In this document: positions 19,957-29,300 of the stretch, one piece after another
How positions within the stretch are numbered: the first letter of the stretch is position 1
How the letters are laid out: each line of letters starts with the position of its first letter
Source: Acidovorax sp. NB1
GTDB taxonomy: Bacteria; Pseudomonadota; Gammaproteobacteria; Burkholderiales; Burkholderiaceae_C
Direction of reading: 5' to 3'
Length of the DNA: 64,000 bases
NCBI RefSeq assembly: GCF_005405905.1
Contig: NZ_BJHU01000057.1
Location: 248,001-312,000, forward strand
Notes under the pieces: model-generated
Seen by the model: only the letters and a program-made list of their open reading frames with translations
What the model was told of the DNA's origin: nothing
Databases searched by the model: none
Position numbers and translations under genes: made by a program

Positions 19957-20084
19957 CCCGGCTCCACGCCCACCGGGGCCAGGCAGAGGTGGGACACAAG
20001 GTCAACAAAACGCAAACGCAGGGGCAAACCACAGCCGGGCGCCGCCCCTAGCATGGGCCAAGCCCTGTGCTACCGACCTGCCCC

Positions 20085-20483
20085 ATGCCCCCCGCCATTG
20101 CCCCGTCGCCCCCGCCACACCCCCGCTGCAGTGCATGCACCGCCTTGTATGGCCGCCCCCGGGCATGGGTGGGCGTGCCCGCCGTGGTGGTCCTGTGCGT
20201 GGCCCTGGTGGCAGGGGCCCGGGCCGAGACCCCACCAGCGTCCCCACCGCCCCTTGAAAACACTACGGTCGCCCTGCTGTCCACCCCCGAAGGCTCGGCA
20301 GCTGGGGAGCCCCGTGCACTGAAGGCACCCCAGGCAAGCGGTGGCCCCCGGTCGCACAACGGCTCCCACATCCCCACCCCCATCGACAACCCGTGGGCGC
20401 TGGGGCTGCTGGCCGCCCTGGCCGCCTGGGTGGTGTGGATGGATCGGTGGATGGATCACCCTCCAGGGCGGGACAAACACTGA
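20085..20483 (+). CDS. Hypothetical small membrane protein
   Basis: An open frame of about 132 residues from ATG 20085 has two hydrophobic stretches: AWVGVPAVVVLCVALVAGA near residues 30-48, which looks like a signal sequence ending in ARA, and WALGLLAALAAWVVWMD near the C-terminus. They are separated by a Pro/Ser/Thr-rich segment of about 60 residues. The layout suggests a small exported, C-terminally anchored protein. I recognise no family. The first 25 residues are Pro/Cys-rich and the true start may be later. Being GC-rich, it could also be a spurious frame. Confidence 0.4.
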   Translation: MPPAIAPSPPPHPRCSACTALYGRPRAWVGVPAVVVLCVALVAGARAETPPASPPPLENTTVALLSTPEGSAAGEPRALKAPQASGGPRSHNGSHIPTPIDNPWALGLLAALAAWVVWMDRWMDHPPGRDKH

Positions 20484-20637
20484 AAGCCCGAGCCGCCGGG
20501 TCGGCTCTGATCGGCAGCCCGGGGGCCAATGGGCGAAAATCCCGCTTTTGCTTTTTTGGGCCTTAGCGCACACCGTGCCGGATTCTTCCTCCCTGCCAGC
20601 CGCAGCTGCCCCGCAGCCTTCTGCCCCTGCCACCCCC

Positions 20638-21816
20638 ATGACCGCGCTGGAGCGCCGCTCCAGCGTCAGCCTGGCCCTCATTTTTGCGCTGCGCATGCTG
20701 GGCCTGTTCCTGGTGCTGCCCGTGTTCGCGCTGGAAGCCCGCAAGTACCCCGGGGGTGACGACCCGGCGCTGGTGGGCCTGGCCATGGGCATCTATGGCC
20801 TGACGCAGGCGGTGCTGCAGTTGCCGCTGGGCATCGCGTCAGACCGGTTTGGCCGCAAACGCGTGATCGTGCTCGGCCTGCTGGTGTTTGCGGCGGGCAG
20901 CCTGCTGGCGGCGCTGGCCGATTCGCTCACCGGGCTGCTGCTGGGCCGCGCCTTGCAAGGCGCGGGGGCGGTGTCGGCCGCCGTCACGGCCCTGCTGGCG
21001 GACCAGACGCGGGACGCCGTGCGCACCAAGGCCATGGCGCTGGTGGGCGGCAGCATTGGCCTGATGTTTGCCGTGGCACTGGTGCTGGCGCCCGTTCTCG
21101 CCGCCCGGATCGGGCTGGCGGGGCTGTTTGGCCTGACCTGCGCGCTGGCGCTGGCCGGTGTGGCGGTGGTGGTGTGGTGGGTGCCCCCCGAACCTGCTCA
21201 GCACCAGAACGCGGCCCGGGGCCGCTTGGCCGATGTCTGGACCCAGCCGGACCTGCTGCGCCTGAACCTGGGCGTGTTTGTGCTGCACACGGTGCAGCTG
21301 TCCATGTGGGTGGCCGTGCCTGCCATGCTGGTACAGGCGGGCTTGGCCAAGGACGCGCACTGGCAGGTGTACCTGCCCGCCGTGGTGCTGTCGTTTGTGG
21401 CCATGGGCGGGCTGTTCGCACTGGAGCGCGCGGGGCGCCTGCGCGCTGCCCTGCTGGGGGCGATTGCCCTGGTGCTGGTGGTGCAGGCGGGGCTGGGGCT
21501 GCTGGCAGCCAGCGGGGTTCCCGCCACGCTGTGGGTGCTGGGGCCGCTGCTGTTTGTGTTCTTCTGCGGCTTCAATGCGCTGGAGGCCAGCCAGCCCAGC
21601 CTGGTGTCGCGCATGGCGCCGCCGCAGCTGCGTGGTGCGGCACTGGGCACCTACAACACCCTGCAGTCGCTCGGGCTGTTTGCGGGGGGTGCCCTGGGCG
21701 GCGCACTGGTGAAATGGGCCGGAGCCCCCGGGCTGTTTGCCACCACCGCCGCCCTCACGGCCTTGTGGCTGGTGCTGACCTGGCCGCTGCGCCCTGTAGG
21801 ACGCGGCGGGCACTGA
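20638..21816 (+). CDS. Major facilitator superfamily transporter (YajR-like)
   Basis: This 392-residue inner-membrane carrier has twelve predicted membrane segments, the first in SLALIFALRMLGLFLVLPVF. The MFS motif A between helices 2 and 3 reads GIASDRFGRKRVIVLG. The layout and opening (ALERRSSVSLALIFALRMLG) resemble the YajR drug/proton antiporters, but it lacks the roughly 65-residue cytosolic YAM domain of E. coli YajR. The ATG at 20638 is preferred; a GTG at 20575 would add 21 Ser/Pro/Ala-rich residues. The substrate is unknown. It is followed by ssb, probably from a separate promoter. Confidence 0.85.
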   Translation: MTALERRSSVSLALIFALRMLGLFLVLPVFALEARKYPGGDDPALVGLAMGIYGLTQAVLQLPLGIASDRFGRKRVIVLGLLVFAAGSLLAALADSLTGLLLGRALQGAGAVSAAVTALLADQTRDAVRTKAMALVGGSIGLMFAVALVLAPVLAARIGLAGLFGLTCALALAGVAVVVWWVPPEPAQHQNAARGRLADVWTQPDLLRLNLGVFVLHTVQLSMWVAVPAMLVQAGLAKDAHWQVYLPAVVLSFVAMGGLFALERAGRLRAALLGAIALVLVVQAGLGLLAASGVPATLWVLGPLLFVFFCGFNALEASQPSLVSRMAPPQLRGAALGTYNTLQSLGLFAGGALGGALVKWAGAPGLFATTAALTALWLVLTWPLRPVGRGGH

Positions 21817-21942
21817 AACCGGCGCCCACGCCCGGCCGGGGCGTGCCCCTTTCACCCCCGGTTGCGGCACAATGGCGCGTTTGGCGCCCGGAATCCCTCT
21901 CCAAATCCGGCGCTTTCCTCCTTTTAAGGCAAAGACAGCACC

Positions 21943-22500
21943 ATGGCATCCGTAAACAAAGTCATCATCGTCGGCAACCTGGGCCGCGACCCTGAAATGC
22001 GCACTTTTCCCAGTGGCGACCAGGTGGCCAACGTGACGATTGCCACCACCGACAAGTGGAAAGACAAACAATCCGGCGAAATGAAGGAAGCCACCGAGTG
22101 GCACCGCGTGGTCTTCAACGGCCGCCTGGCCGAAATCGCCGGCCAGTACCTGCGCAAGGGCTCGCAGGTCTATGTGGAAGGCAGCCTGCGCACGCGCAAG
22201 TGGACCGACCAGAGCGGCGTGGAAAAGTACAGCACCGAGATCCGTGCTGACCAGATGCAGATGCTGGGCAGCCGCCAGGGCATGGGCGGTGGCGGCCAGG
22301 GTGGCGGTGGCCAGCAAGGCGGCGGCTATGACGACGGCTACGGCGGCGACCAGGGCGGCTACGACCAGGCCCCGCGCCGTGCAGCCCCTGCACCCCGGCC
22401 GATGGCAGCGCCCGCGCCCCGCCCCTCCCCCGCACCGGTGGCCCAGGCCCCGCGCGCAGCGTCCGGCTTTGATGACATGGACGACGACATTCCGTTCTGA
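21943..22500 (+). CDS. ssb: Single-stranded DNA-binding protein
   Basis: This 185-residue protein coats single-stranded DNA in replication, repair and recombination. The OB fold covers about residues 1-110 (MASVNKVIIVGNLGRDPEMR, TEWHRVVFNGRLAEIAGQYL). A Gly/Gln- then Pro/Ala-rich linker (about 112-165) leads to the acidic tip DDMDDDIPF, which recruits partner proteins. It stands alone with its own terminator immediately downstream. Confidence 0.97.
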   Translation: MASVNKVIIVGNLGRDPEMRTFPSGDQVANVTIATTDKWKDKQSGEMKEATEWHRVVFNGRLAEIAGQYLRKGSQVYVEGSLRTRKWTDQSGVEKYSTEIRADQMQMLGSRQGMGGGGQGGGGQQGGGYDDGYGGDQGGYDQAPRRAAPAPRPMAAPAPRPSPAPVAQAPRAASGFDDMDDDIPF

Positions 22501-22525
22501 CCCCCCGGCAACGCGTCGAACCCCA

Positions 22526-22556
22526 GGCCCACACCCGCAAGGTGTGGGCCTTTTTC
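22526..22556 (+). terminator. Rho-independent terminator of ssb
   Basis: A 10-bp GC-rich stem, GGCCCACACC (22526-22535) with GGTGTGGGCC (22541-22550), has a five-base loop and is followed by TTTTTCTTT. Confidence 0.93.
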
Positions 22557-22852
22557 TTTGGGCGCTGCACTTCAAAACGTAGCAACTCGCAACAAGAATC
22601 ACTTCGCAGGGTGCGGAAAAACAGCGTGCCAAACAGCGCGCTCCCTGCGCCGTCCGCGTGCTTTTACACCGGAGCACAGGCGCGCCACTTCTCCAATGTG
22701 TCCAGTGCGGCAGCGCCGCCACGGATCAACAACTTCTTACATTCGATACGGAAATTTCGCAGATCATCGCGGCCTTGCTCGCAAAGAGGCGCAAAGCCCG
22801 GCGGCAAGCAGTTACCAAAAATCAATATTCCAACTGAAGAGAGAGGGTTGCC
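22557..22852. other. Non-coding stretch between ssb terminator and membrane-protein gene
   Basis: These 296 bases have lower GC than their surroundings. No open frame, strong hairpin or repeat is supported. The final 35 bases carry AAGAGAGAGGG, the ribosome site of the next gene. A promoter for that gene is expected here but no hexamer pair stands out. Confidence 0.4.
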
Positions 22853-23428
22853 ATGCCTGGATTCGTCCGCAAGATTCTGATTTTCATCACCGGCTATGCC
22901 TGGCTGCTGTTGCTGGCCGGGCCCGGCCTGATCGGGCTGTCGGTGTACAGCGGCTGGAAGGCCGAGGGGGACCACGCCTACGTGGCACGCGAAAGCCTGC
23001 AGACCGTCTCAGGCACCGTGACGCAGGCGGCCGAGGTCACCGTCAAGCGCAAGCGCCGCTCCACCAAGCATTACTACGAGATCAGCGTGCAGCCCGACAC
23101 CGCCGGTGCCGAGGTGCGCAAGCTGCGCATCGACTACAGCACGCCGCAGCAGCTGGTGGGCAACCTGATCGATGAAAAGGTCACCGCCCTGGTGGACAGC
23201 AGCGATCACGACCTGGTCTATGAAGTGTCGGCAGGCGGAGCGACCGTCATCAGCTACGACACCACCAAGCAGCGCCTGCAGGCCGAGGCCACGTCGTCGG
23301 CCCAGTCTTTCAGCGGCGCAGGCACCTGGGTCCTGGCGATCCTGCTGACGCTGGTGGGCGCGGCGGGCGTCTGGTCCAACCGCAAGCTGCGCGCGGCCGA
23401 CGAGGCCCAGCAACTGGCCGCCGCCTGA
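22853..23428 (+). CDS. Hypothetical membrane protein with two transmembrane segments
   Basis: This 191-residue protein has a hydrophobic segment at about residues 8-30 (ILIFITGYAWLLLLAGPGLI) and another near 158-176 (GTWVLAILLTLVGAAGVW). The roughly 125-residue region between them contains a basic patch VKRKRRSTKHYYE followed by beta-rich sequence. The topology suggests a soluble domain held between two helices, as in DUF3592-like proteins. I cannot name a family with confidence. The ribosome site AGAGAGAGGG supports the ATG at 22853. It is followed 96 bases later by the BI-1/YccA-like gene, with which it may be co-transcribed. Confidence 0.75.
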   Translation: MPGFVRKILIFITGYAWLLLLAGPGLIGLSVYSGWKAEGDHAYVARESLQTVSGTVTQAAEVTVKRKRRSTKHYYEISVQPDTAGAEVRKLRIDYSTPQQLVGNLIDEKVTALVDSSDHDLVYEVSAGGATVISYDTTKQRLQAEATSSAQSFSGAGTWVLAILLTLVGAAGVWSNRKLRAADEAQQLAAA

Positions 23429-23524
23429 CGGCCACACCCCATAACAAAGAGAGGGAGGGAGGGGCGCCCACGTGGCGCTCCTCCTGAGTTTTTTGCACAC
23501 GCAAATCCAAAGGAGGACCGCACC

Positions 23525-24238
23525 ATGAACCCCAACGCACTTTCACCGCAGACCCCGTCCGGCGCGCCCATGGAGCGCCGCGACTTCATTGTTTCGACCT
23601 ACAAGCACCTGGGCGCGGCCATGCTGGCTTTTGTCGTGCTGTCGGCCGTGCTGATGATGAGCGGCTTTTCCAACGCCACGGCCAAGATGCTGATGGCCAG
23701 CGGCAACAAGTTCATCTGGCTGGGCGTGATGGGCGCCTTCATGCTGGTGGGCTGGCTGGCCTCCCACCTGGCCGACAACGCCGAGAACCCCCAGACCCAG
23801 CTCATGGGCCTGGGCATCTATGTACTGGCCGAGGGCCTGATCTTTGCGCCCATGTTCGGCATCGCCCAGCTCGTGGCGCCCGGCGCCATTGGCGCGGCGG
23901 GCTTCATCACGCTGCTGCTGGTGGGCGCGCTCACCTGGACGGCGTTCTCCAGCAAGACGGACTTCTCCTTTTTGGGCGGCATCCTGAAGGTGGGTGGCCT
24001 GGTGGCGCTGGGCACCATCGTTGCGGGCGCCATCTTCGGCTTCAAGCTGGGCATCTGGTTCTCGGGGATCATGGTGCTGTTTGCGGGCGCCTGCGTGCTG
24101 TACGACACCTCGCGCATCATCCACGACTACCCCGCCGACCGCCCCGCAGGCGCAGCGCTGCACCTGTTTGCCTCGATCGCGCTGATGCTCTGGTATGTGC
24201 TGCGCATCCTGATCAGCCTGGCCACCAACGACGACTGA
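23525..24238 (+). CDS. Bax inhibitor-1/YccA family membrane protein
   Basis: This 237-residue integral membrane protein has seven hydrophobic segments in the BI-1/YccA/YbhL pattern. It has an N-terminal cytosolic leader, MERRDFIVSTYKHLGAAMLA before helix 1, and the conserved late segment LYDTSRIIHDYP before the last helix (ASIALMLWYVLRILISLA). Family members modulate the FtsH protease (YccA) or act as pH-sensitive calcium leak channels; which applies here is unknown. AGGAGG lies upstream of the ATG. It is followed by a terminator and then an interspersed repeat. Confidence 0.9.
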   Translation: MNPNALSPQTPSGAPMERRDFIVSTYKHLGAAMLAFVVLSAVLMMSGFSNATAKMLMASGNKFIWLGVMGAFMLVGWLASHLADNAENPQTQLMGLGIYVLAEGLIFAPMFGIAQLVAPGAIGAAGFITLLLVGALTWTAFSSKTDFSFLGGILKVGGLVALGTIVAGAIFGFKLGIWFSGIMVLFAGACVLYDTSRIIHDYPADRPAGAALHLFASIALMLWYVLRILISLATNDD

Positions 24239-24273
24239 AGCCACGGCAGCGCCGGCGCCGGGCGCCTGCAGTC

Positions 24274-24308
24274 AAAAAGCCGGAGTCCTCCATGGGTTCC
24301 GGCTTTTT
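24274..24308 (+). terminator. Rho-independent terminator after BI-1 gene
   Basis: AAAAAGCCGGA (24274-24284) pairs with TCCGGCTTTTT (24298-24308) around a 13-base loop. The A/T ends make it usable on both strands. Confidence 0.88.
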
Positions 24309-24327
24309 GCATTTGAGCCTGCGAAAT

Positions 24328-24395
24328 GTGAATAAAAAAAGGCCTCTGCGCGCGACCAATATCATTTTCACGCTACCAAATACATAGCAATTGAA
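24328..24395 (+). repeat. Short interspersed repeat, degenerate copy 5
   Basis: The plus strand reads GTGAATAAAAAAAGGCCTC, then TGCGCGCGACCAATATCATT, then CGCTACCAAATACATAGCAA. It corresponds to the family consensus AAGCCAAAAAGGCCTC...AGCTATCAAAT.ATAGC. It lies downstream of and in the same sense as the BI-1 gene. The remaining 230 bases up to the lipoprotein gene show no other feature. Confidence 0.55.
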
Positions 24396-24626
24396 CTCCT
24401 GCAGGCGAAGAGGCAACCCGCCGCACTCCACGCCCCAGGCCGCACCAGCCACTGCTGGCACAATTCGACACAGTCAGGCGACTCCCTCCTGCGCCCGAAT
24501 GGGCCTTGTGGACCCGTGCCGATGGCCGCAGGCACGCAGCGTGCGAGCCCTGCACCACGGTCCACGCCACGGCGGGGGCTGGCGCCTTCTTCCCATCACC
24601 ACCTACTGACCCTGTCTTTGTCCAAC

Positions 24627-26270
24627 ATGCGTAGTCAATACTTCTGGTTTTCCTTGGCTTGTGCCGCGCTGCTCGCCAGTTGCGGCGGGGGTTCGTCCGA
24701 TGGCGGAGACGTGGGCCCGGCCCCCGGTGTGCAGCAGTACCCCGGCGGCGTGTGGGAAGGCACGGTGGGCACAGGCGCAGCGCAGCGCCAGGTGGTGGGC
24801 TACATCGACCCAGGCCCACAGGGCACCGGGGGTGAGTTCTACCTGGCCCGCGAAGCCCCGGGCGCAGCAGGTTTTGATGCGCTGTACGGGCGCCTGAACG
24901 TGAGCGTCACGTCGGTGCTGGCCACGGGCGTCACGTATTTCTCGGTGCAGGACGGCAAGTTCGCCACGGGCCTGACCCTGCGCGGCACGGCCTCGAACAG
25001 CGGCAAGATTGGCCGCACCGATGCCATCAGCGGCAACTACAGCGACCCGGTGCAGACGGCCGCCGCCTCGGGGGCGACGGTGCCGCTGAAGCTGGCGTAC
25101 AGCAGCCTCAACTTCCACACCGCCAGCCCCAGCCTGATCGAAGGCACCTACCGGGGCACGGGCCTGTTTGGCGGCGGCTGGGTGCTGACCGTCACGCCCC
25201 AGGGCCAGCTCTCGGGCCGCATCGGCGGCTGCCTGGCCACGGGCTCGGCCACGCCGCGCGCGGCCGGTTCACCGCTGTACTCGCTCACGATCAATCTGTC
25301 GGGCGACACCACCTCTTGCGGCGCCACGGGCACGCAGCAGTCCGGCATTGCGGTGCTGCGCTACGACGCTGCCGGGGTGCCCAACGGCATCTGGGCGTTC
25401 ACGCGCAATGCCACGGGCACCGACAACACCTACACCCTCAACGGCATTGCCGACCCACGCACCACCGTGCCGCCGTCGGCCACGCCGCTGTCGGTGGCTG
25501 GCAACTGGCAGGGTTCGTTCACACTGCCCACGGGGGTGATTGGTGACACCACGGTGTGGGGCAGCGTGCTGCCGGACGGCGGCCTGTTCTTCTATACCAA
25601 CAGCAGCCTGGACCACAACGCGCTGTATGGCCGACTCATCCGCTACGAGAACAACGCCACGAACAACCGCTTCGTGACCGCGAACGACGGCGTGTTCTTC
25701 AACCGCCTGCTGGGCAACACGGGCACCTACAACGAGGCCGTGCTGATCGATGGCACGCTGCAAAGCAGCAACGGCTCGGGCAACGCCAGCCTGTTCAGCG
25801 GGAGCTTCAGCTACCCCACGCAGCCGGGCGGCTTCCCCACGCGCTTCAGCGTGACCCCCGACCCTTTGTACGCCCTGCCTGCAGGCAAGGTTGCCACCAC
25901 GGCCATGATCGTGGGCACCTACAAGATGGCGGGCACGGGCTTCGGCGGGGATACCACAACGCTGAAGGTGTTTGCCGACGGCGCCATCACCGGCCTCACG
26001 ACCAGTGGCTGCGAGGTGGCGGGCAAGCTGCTGGGTGAACTGGGCAGCGGGCTGAACCTGTACCGCGTCGAGGCGTTTGGTTACCTCAAGAGCCCCAACG
26101 GCCCCATCACCTGCGAGCTGGCATCGGGCCCACCCCAGTCCGGATCGGCATCGGCGCAGTTTGATGCCAATGGCAATGTGATCGGCCTGCGCATCCTGAC
26201 CGCCGGGCTCTCGGTGGCAGGCACCCGGGCACGCACGGTGTTTGTGGGCGCCAAGCAGGTCACGCCGTAA
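24627..26270 (+). CDS. Putative lipoprotein with duplicated beta-rich modules
   Basis: This 547-residue protein of unknown function has a type II signal: MRSQYFWFSLACAALLASC ends in lipobox LASC, with mature Cys near residue 19 and a GGGSSDGG linker after it. Two module types alternate. Type A is W-x-G then ..ALYGRL (about 40-90, and about 290-345). Type B is GTYRGTGLFGGGWVLTVTPQ (about 172) and GTYKMAGTGFGGDTTTLKVF (about 430), each followed by a Cys-containing loop (GGCLATG, SGCEVAG). The protein therefore looks like a two-fold tandem duplication of A-B. The start at 24627 is chosen for the signal peptide. It is expected on the outer membrane or in the periplasm. Confidence 0.8.
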   Translation: MRSQYFWFSLACAALLASCGGGSSDGGDVGPAPGVQQYPGGVWEGTVGTGAAQRQVVGYIDPGPQGTGGEFYLAREAPGAAGFDALYGRLNVSVTSVLATGVTYFSVQDGKFATGLTLRGTASNSGKIGRTDAISGNYSDPVQTAAASGATVPLKLAYSSLNFHTASPSLIEGTYRGTGLFGGGWVLTVTPQGQLSGRIGGCLATGSATPRAAGSPLYSLTINLSGDTTSCGATGTQQSGIAVLRYDAAGVPNGIWAFTRNATGTDNTYTLNGIADPRTTVPPSATPLSVAGNWQGSFTLPTGVIGDTTVWGSVLPDGGLFFYTNSSLDHNALYGRLIRYENNATNNRFVTANDGVFFNRLLGNTGTYNEAVLIDGTLQSSNGSGNASLFSGSFSYPTQPGGFPTRFSVTPDPLYALPAGKVATTAMIVGTYKMAGTGFGGDTTTLKVFADGAITGLTTSGCEVAGKLLGELGSGLNLYRVEAFGYLKSPNGPITCELASGPPQSGSASAQFDANGNVIGLRILTAGLSVAGTRARTVFVGAKQVTP

Positions 26271-26309
26271 AGGTCCAACTCCCCGCCCCTGCGGCGGGGG
26301 GTTGAGCCA

Positions 26310-26354
26310 AAAGAAAAGGCCCGTTGCGCACACCGCGCAACGGGCCTTTTCTTT
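26310..26354. terminator. Bidirectional terminator between lipoprotein gene and bcsC
   Basis: Two perfectly complementary 20-nt arms (26310-26329 and 26335-26354) enclose ACACC. The core is GGCCCGTTGCGC/GCGCAACGGGCC with A-rich and T-rich ends, so both convergent transcripts meet a stem followed by a T tract. Confidence 0.95.
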
Positions 26355-26389
26355 GGATGTGGGCAGCCGGGCCGAAGCCCGGGCCAGGC

Positions 26390-29300
26390 TCAGTTGCCGT
26401 AGGGCGAGCGCAGCGGGTTGACCGGGAACACCTGCAGCCCGTTGTAGGGCTGGAAGGCGTAGCGCACATACAGGCCACCCGCAAACTCGCGGTAGTTGCG
26501 CGCGTTGTTGAGCGCCAGGTGCCCCCCCAGGAACACCTGTGGATGCATCTGGTACTCCATGGCCGCGCCCAGGTTGTAGCCCAGGCCGGTACGCGACTGG
26601 CCGGGGTACATGGCCGTGGCGCCGGTTTCGCCAAACGCCAGGGCATCGCTGGCCGCGAGCACGGCCGCGGCCTGGCGCGAGGGGCTGTTGGGGAAGTAGG
26701 GGGCCGCGTCCTCCTTGAAATACTGCACGCCCACCGAGCCCTTGAGCTGGTAGGACAGGCGGCCATTGCGCTGGGCCCATTCCACAGGGAGCCCAAAGGA
26801 CACGAACTGCTGGGGACTGAAATAGCCCCCATGGCCCGCCGTGAAGTAGCGCAGGTTGCGCTGGTAGGACAGCCCGGTGAAGCTCATCCCGGCGGTCAGG
26901 TCGGCGTTGGACGTGCGGTGCACATGCCAGTACATGCCGCCGCCCAGCTCGGCGCGCGCATTGCTGCGCACCCGCGTGCCGGTGAGGCCGTGCAGGGAGC
27001 CATAGCCGTACAAGCCCAGCTCGCCGTCATCCCAGGTCATGTCCACACGGCCGCCCGTGGCCGACACGCCACCCCAGCGGTCACCGGTGCGGGCGTCCTG
27101 CGCGCCGGCAAACGACAACAGGCTGTCGTTCACAGGGCGGCGCGACAGGTCCACGGCCATGGTCAGCTGGTCATTGATGGGCATGCGGTAGCGCACACCA
27201 CCCGTGACATCCGCCTGGCCAAAACCCAGCGGGGTGCTGCCGATGTCGGCCTTGAGCCCACCGGATTCGTAGCCCACGCTCACGCCGATGCCGCTGTCGC
27301 TTTGTGAACCCGGCGCGCGCAGCGGCATGTCGAGCGCCGTGACGGGGCCGCCGCCAAACCGGCTCAGGGTGCCGTAGGGCGTGCCGGGCGAGCCCGCGCT
27401 GGCCCCGGTGGGCGTGACGCCCAGGATCAGGTGGCCATCGCCCACGCTCATCTTGAGCTGCACGGGGGCTTCGATCTCGGACAGCTGGCTCATGCCCGCC
27501 TCGCCCTGGCGCGCACGTGCCGCGATGCCCACCGAGAACGTGGAGATCTGGCTTTGCTGCACCTCGCGCAGCTCATCGCGCACCGTGCGCGGGCGTGTCG
27601 GGTCGGGCACGGTGCCCAGGGTGCCTGCGGTGGCCCAGGCGGAGGGCTGTGGCGCCACGGCCGCTGCACGCTGCGCCGGAAGGGCGGAGGGCAAAGGCAT
27701 GCCTCCATAGCCAACCGGGGCCTGCTGTGCAGGTGCGATGTACCCCATGGGCACGGCCGCCGCCACCGGTGCCACGGGCGCGGCAAGCCCTGCGGCCGAA
27801 GCGGCGGGTGCAACACGCGCTGCCGGTGCGGTGGCGGCGCGGGAGGCCGTCCCGGCACTGCGCTGGCCGTTGGCTGTGGGCGCCGGAGCAGTGGCCAGCG
27901 CCGGGCTGGCCACTTCCGGGTAGTAGCTGGCAGGGGTCATGGGCGGCGCCTGCAAGGGCAGGGGCAGCGCCTGGGCGAAGCGGTTGGCCCCGGCCGGGTC
28001 GGGGATGAAGAGCCCCGCCGGTGCATTGCTGCGGGCCGCAGGCTGCGGCGCGTACTGCATGGGCGTGTAGCCCACGGGGGAACGCGCTACCGCTCCGCCG
28101 GGCGACGCCGCCAGGGGCACCGACAGGCCGTTGTTCGGGCGCTGCTGGCCAGACGCACGCTGTGCAAAAGGGTTGCCTGCGCGCGCAGGCCCTGCAGCCA
28201 CACCGCTGGCGGCCAGCACGGCATCGCGCTGGGCGTTTTCGGCAGCCACGGCAGCCGTGAAGAATTCGGTGGCCTTGGTGTTCTTGCCCTGCGCGCGGTA
28301 GAGGCGCCCGGCCGCCGTCAGCACCTCGGGATCGCGCGGCGCACGCGCCAGCGCCACGGACAGCAGCGACTCCGCATAGGCGTAGTCCTTGGCCCCTGTG
28401 GCCATGGCCGCTGTCTGCAGCAGCAGGGGCACGTCAGTGGGCGATCGCTCCAGCAGGCGCGCGTACAACGCCTGGGCGGGCGCGTAGTCGTTGTTGGCCG
28501 CATACATGCGGGCCAGGGCCGTCATCGCCTGGGGCTCGTCGGGCTGCTCGGCCAGCAGCGGAGCGATGGTGTCGTAGGCCGCCACCAGGTCGCCCGCCTC
28601 GCGCAGGCCATCGGCCTGGCGCACGATGTAGGCGCGGCGGACATCAGCAAAACTGCGGCGCTCGCGTTCGCTCATGGGTGCGTTCTGCAGCTGGCGCAGG
28701 ATGCCCGACAGCTCCACGTCCTGCTGGGTCTTGAGCAGCGTGGCCGCGTACTGCAGCCGCAGCCCCACATCGGGCCGGGGCGTGCGCGCCAGCACCTGGC
28801 GCACCATGCCCAGCGCGCGCTGCGGCTCGCCCGCATCGGCATAGGCCAGGGCCAGTGCACCCAGCAGCTCGGTGTCCTGCGTGGCAAACGATTCAGCCTG
28901 GGCCAGGGTGGCCAGCGCTTCAGACTGCCGGCCCTCCGCCGCCAGCGCCGATGCGGCAGCCGCCTGCACATGCACCCAGACCCGCTTTTGCAGCGCGGCG
29001 ATGTCGCGCGTGCGGTGTTTTTCAGGAATGCGGTCGAGCAGAGCCAGGGCGCCCGGCCAGTCGCTGGCTTCGGACGCCAGCAGCGCGCTGGCATAGAGCG
29101 CCTCGGGCATGTTGGGGTTGGACAGCAGCAAGCCGTCCATCACGCCCCGGGCCTCGGCCACGGCGCCCAGCCGCAGGTACAGGCGGGCGAGGTCCAGGCG
29201 TACCCAGGGGCTGGCGGGGTCGTTCAGCAGCGCGTCTTCCAGCGCCGCGCGCGCGGCCGCGAGGTCGCCGCGCTCCGTGGCGGCGCGGGCCTGGCCCAGG

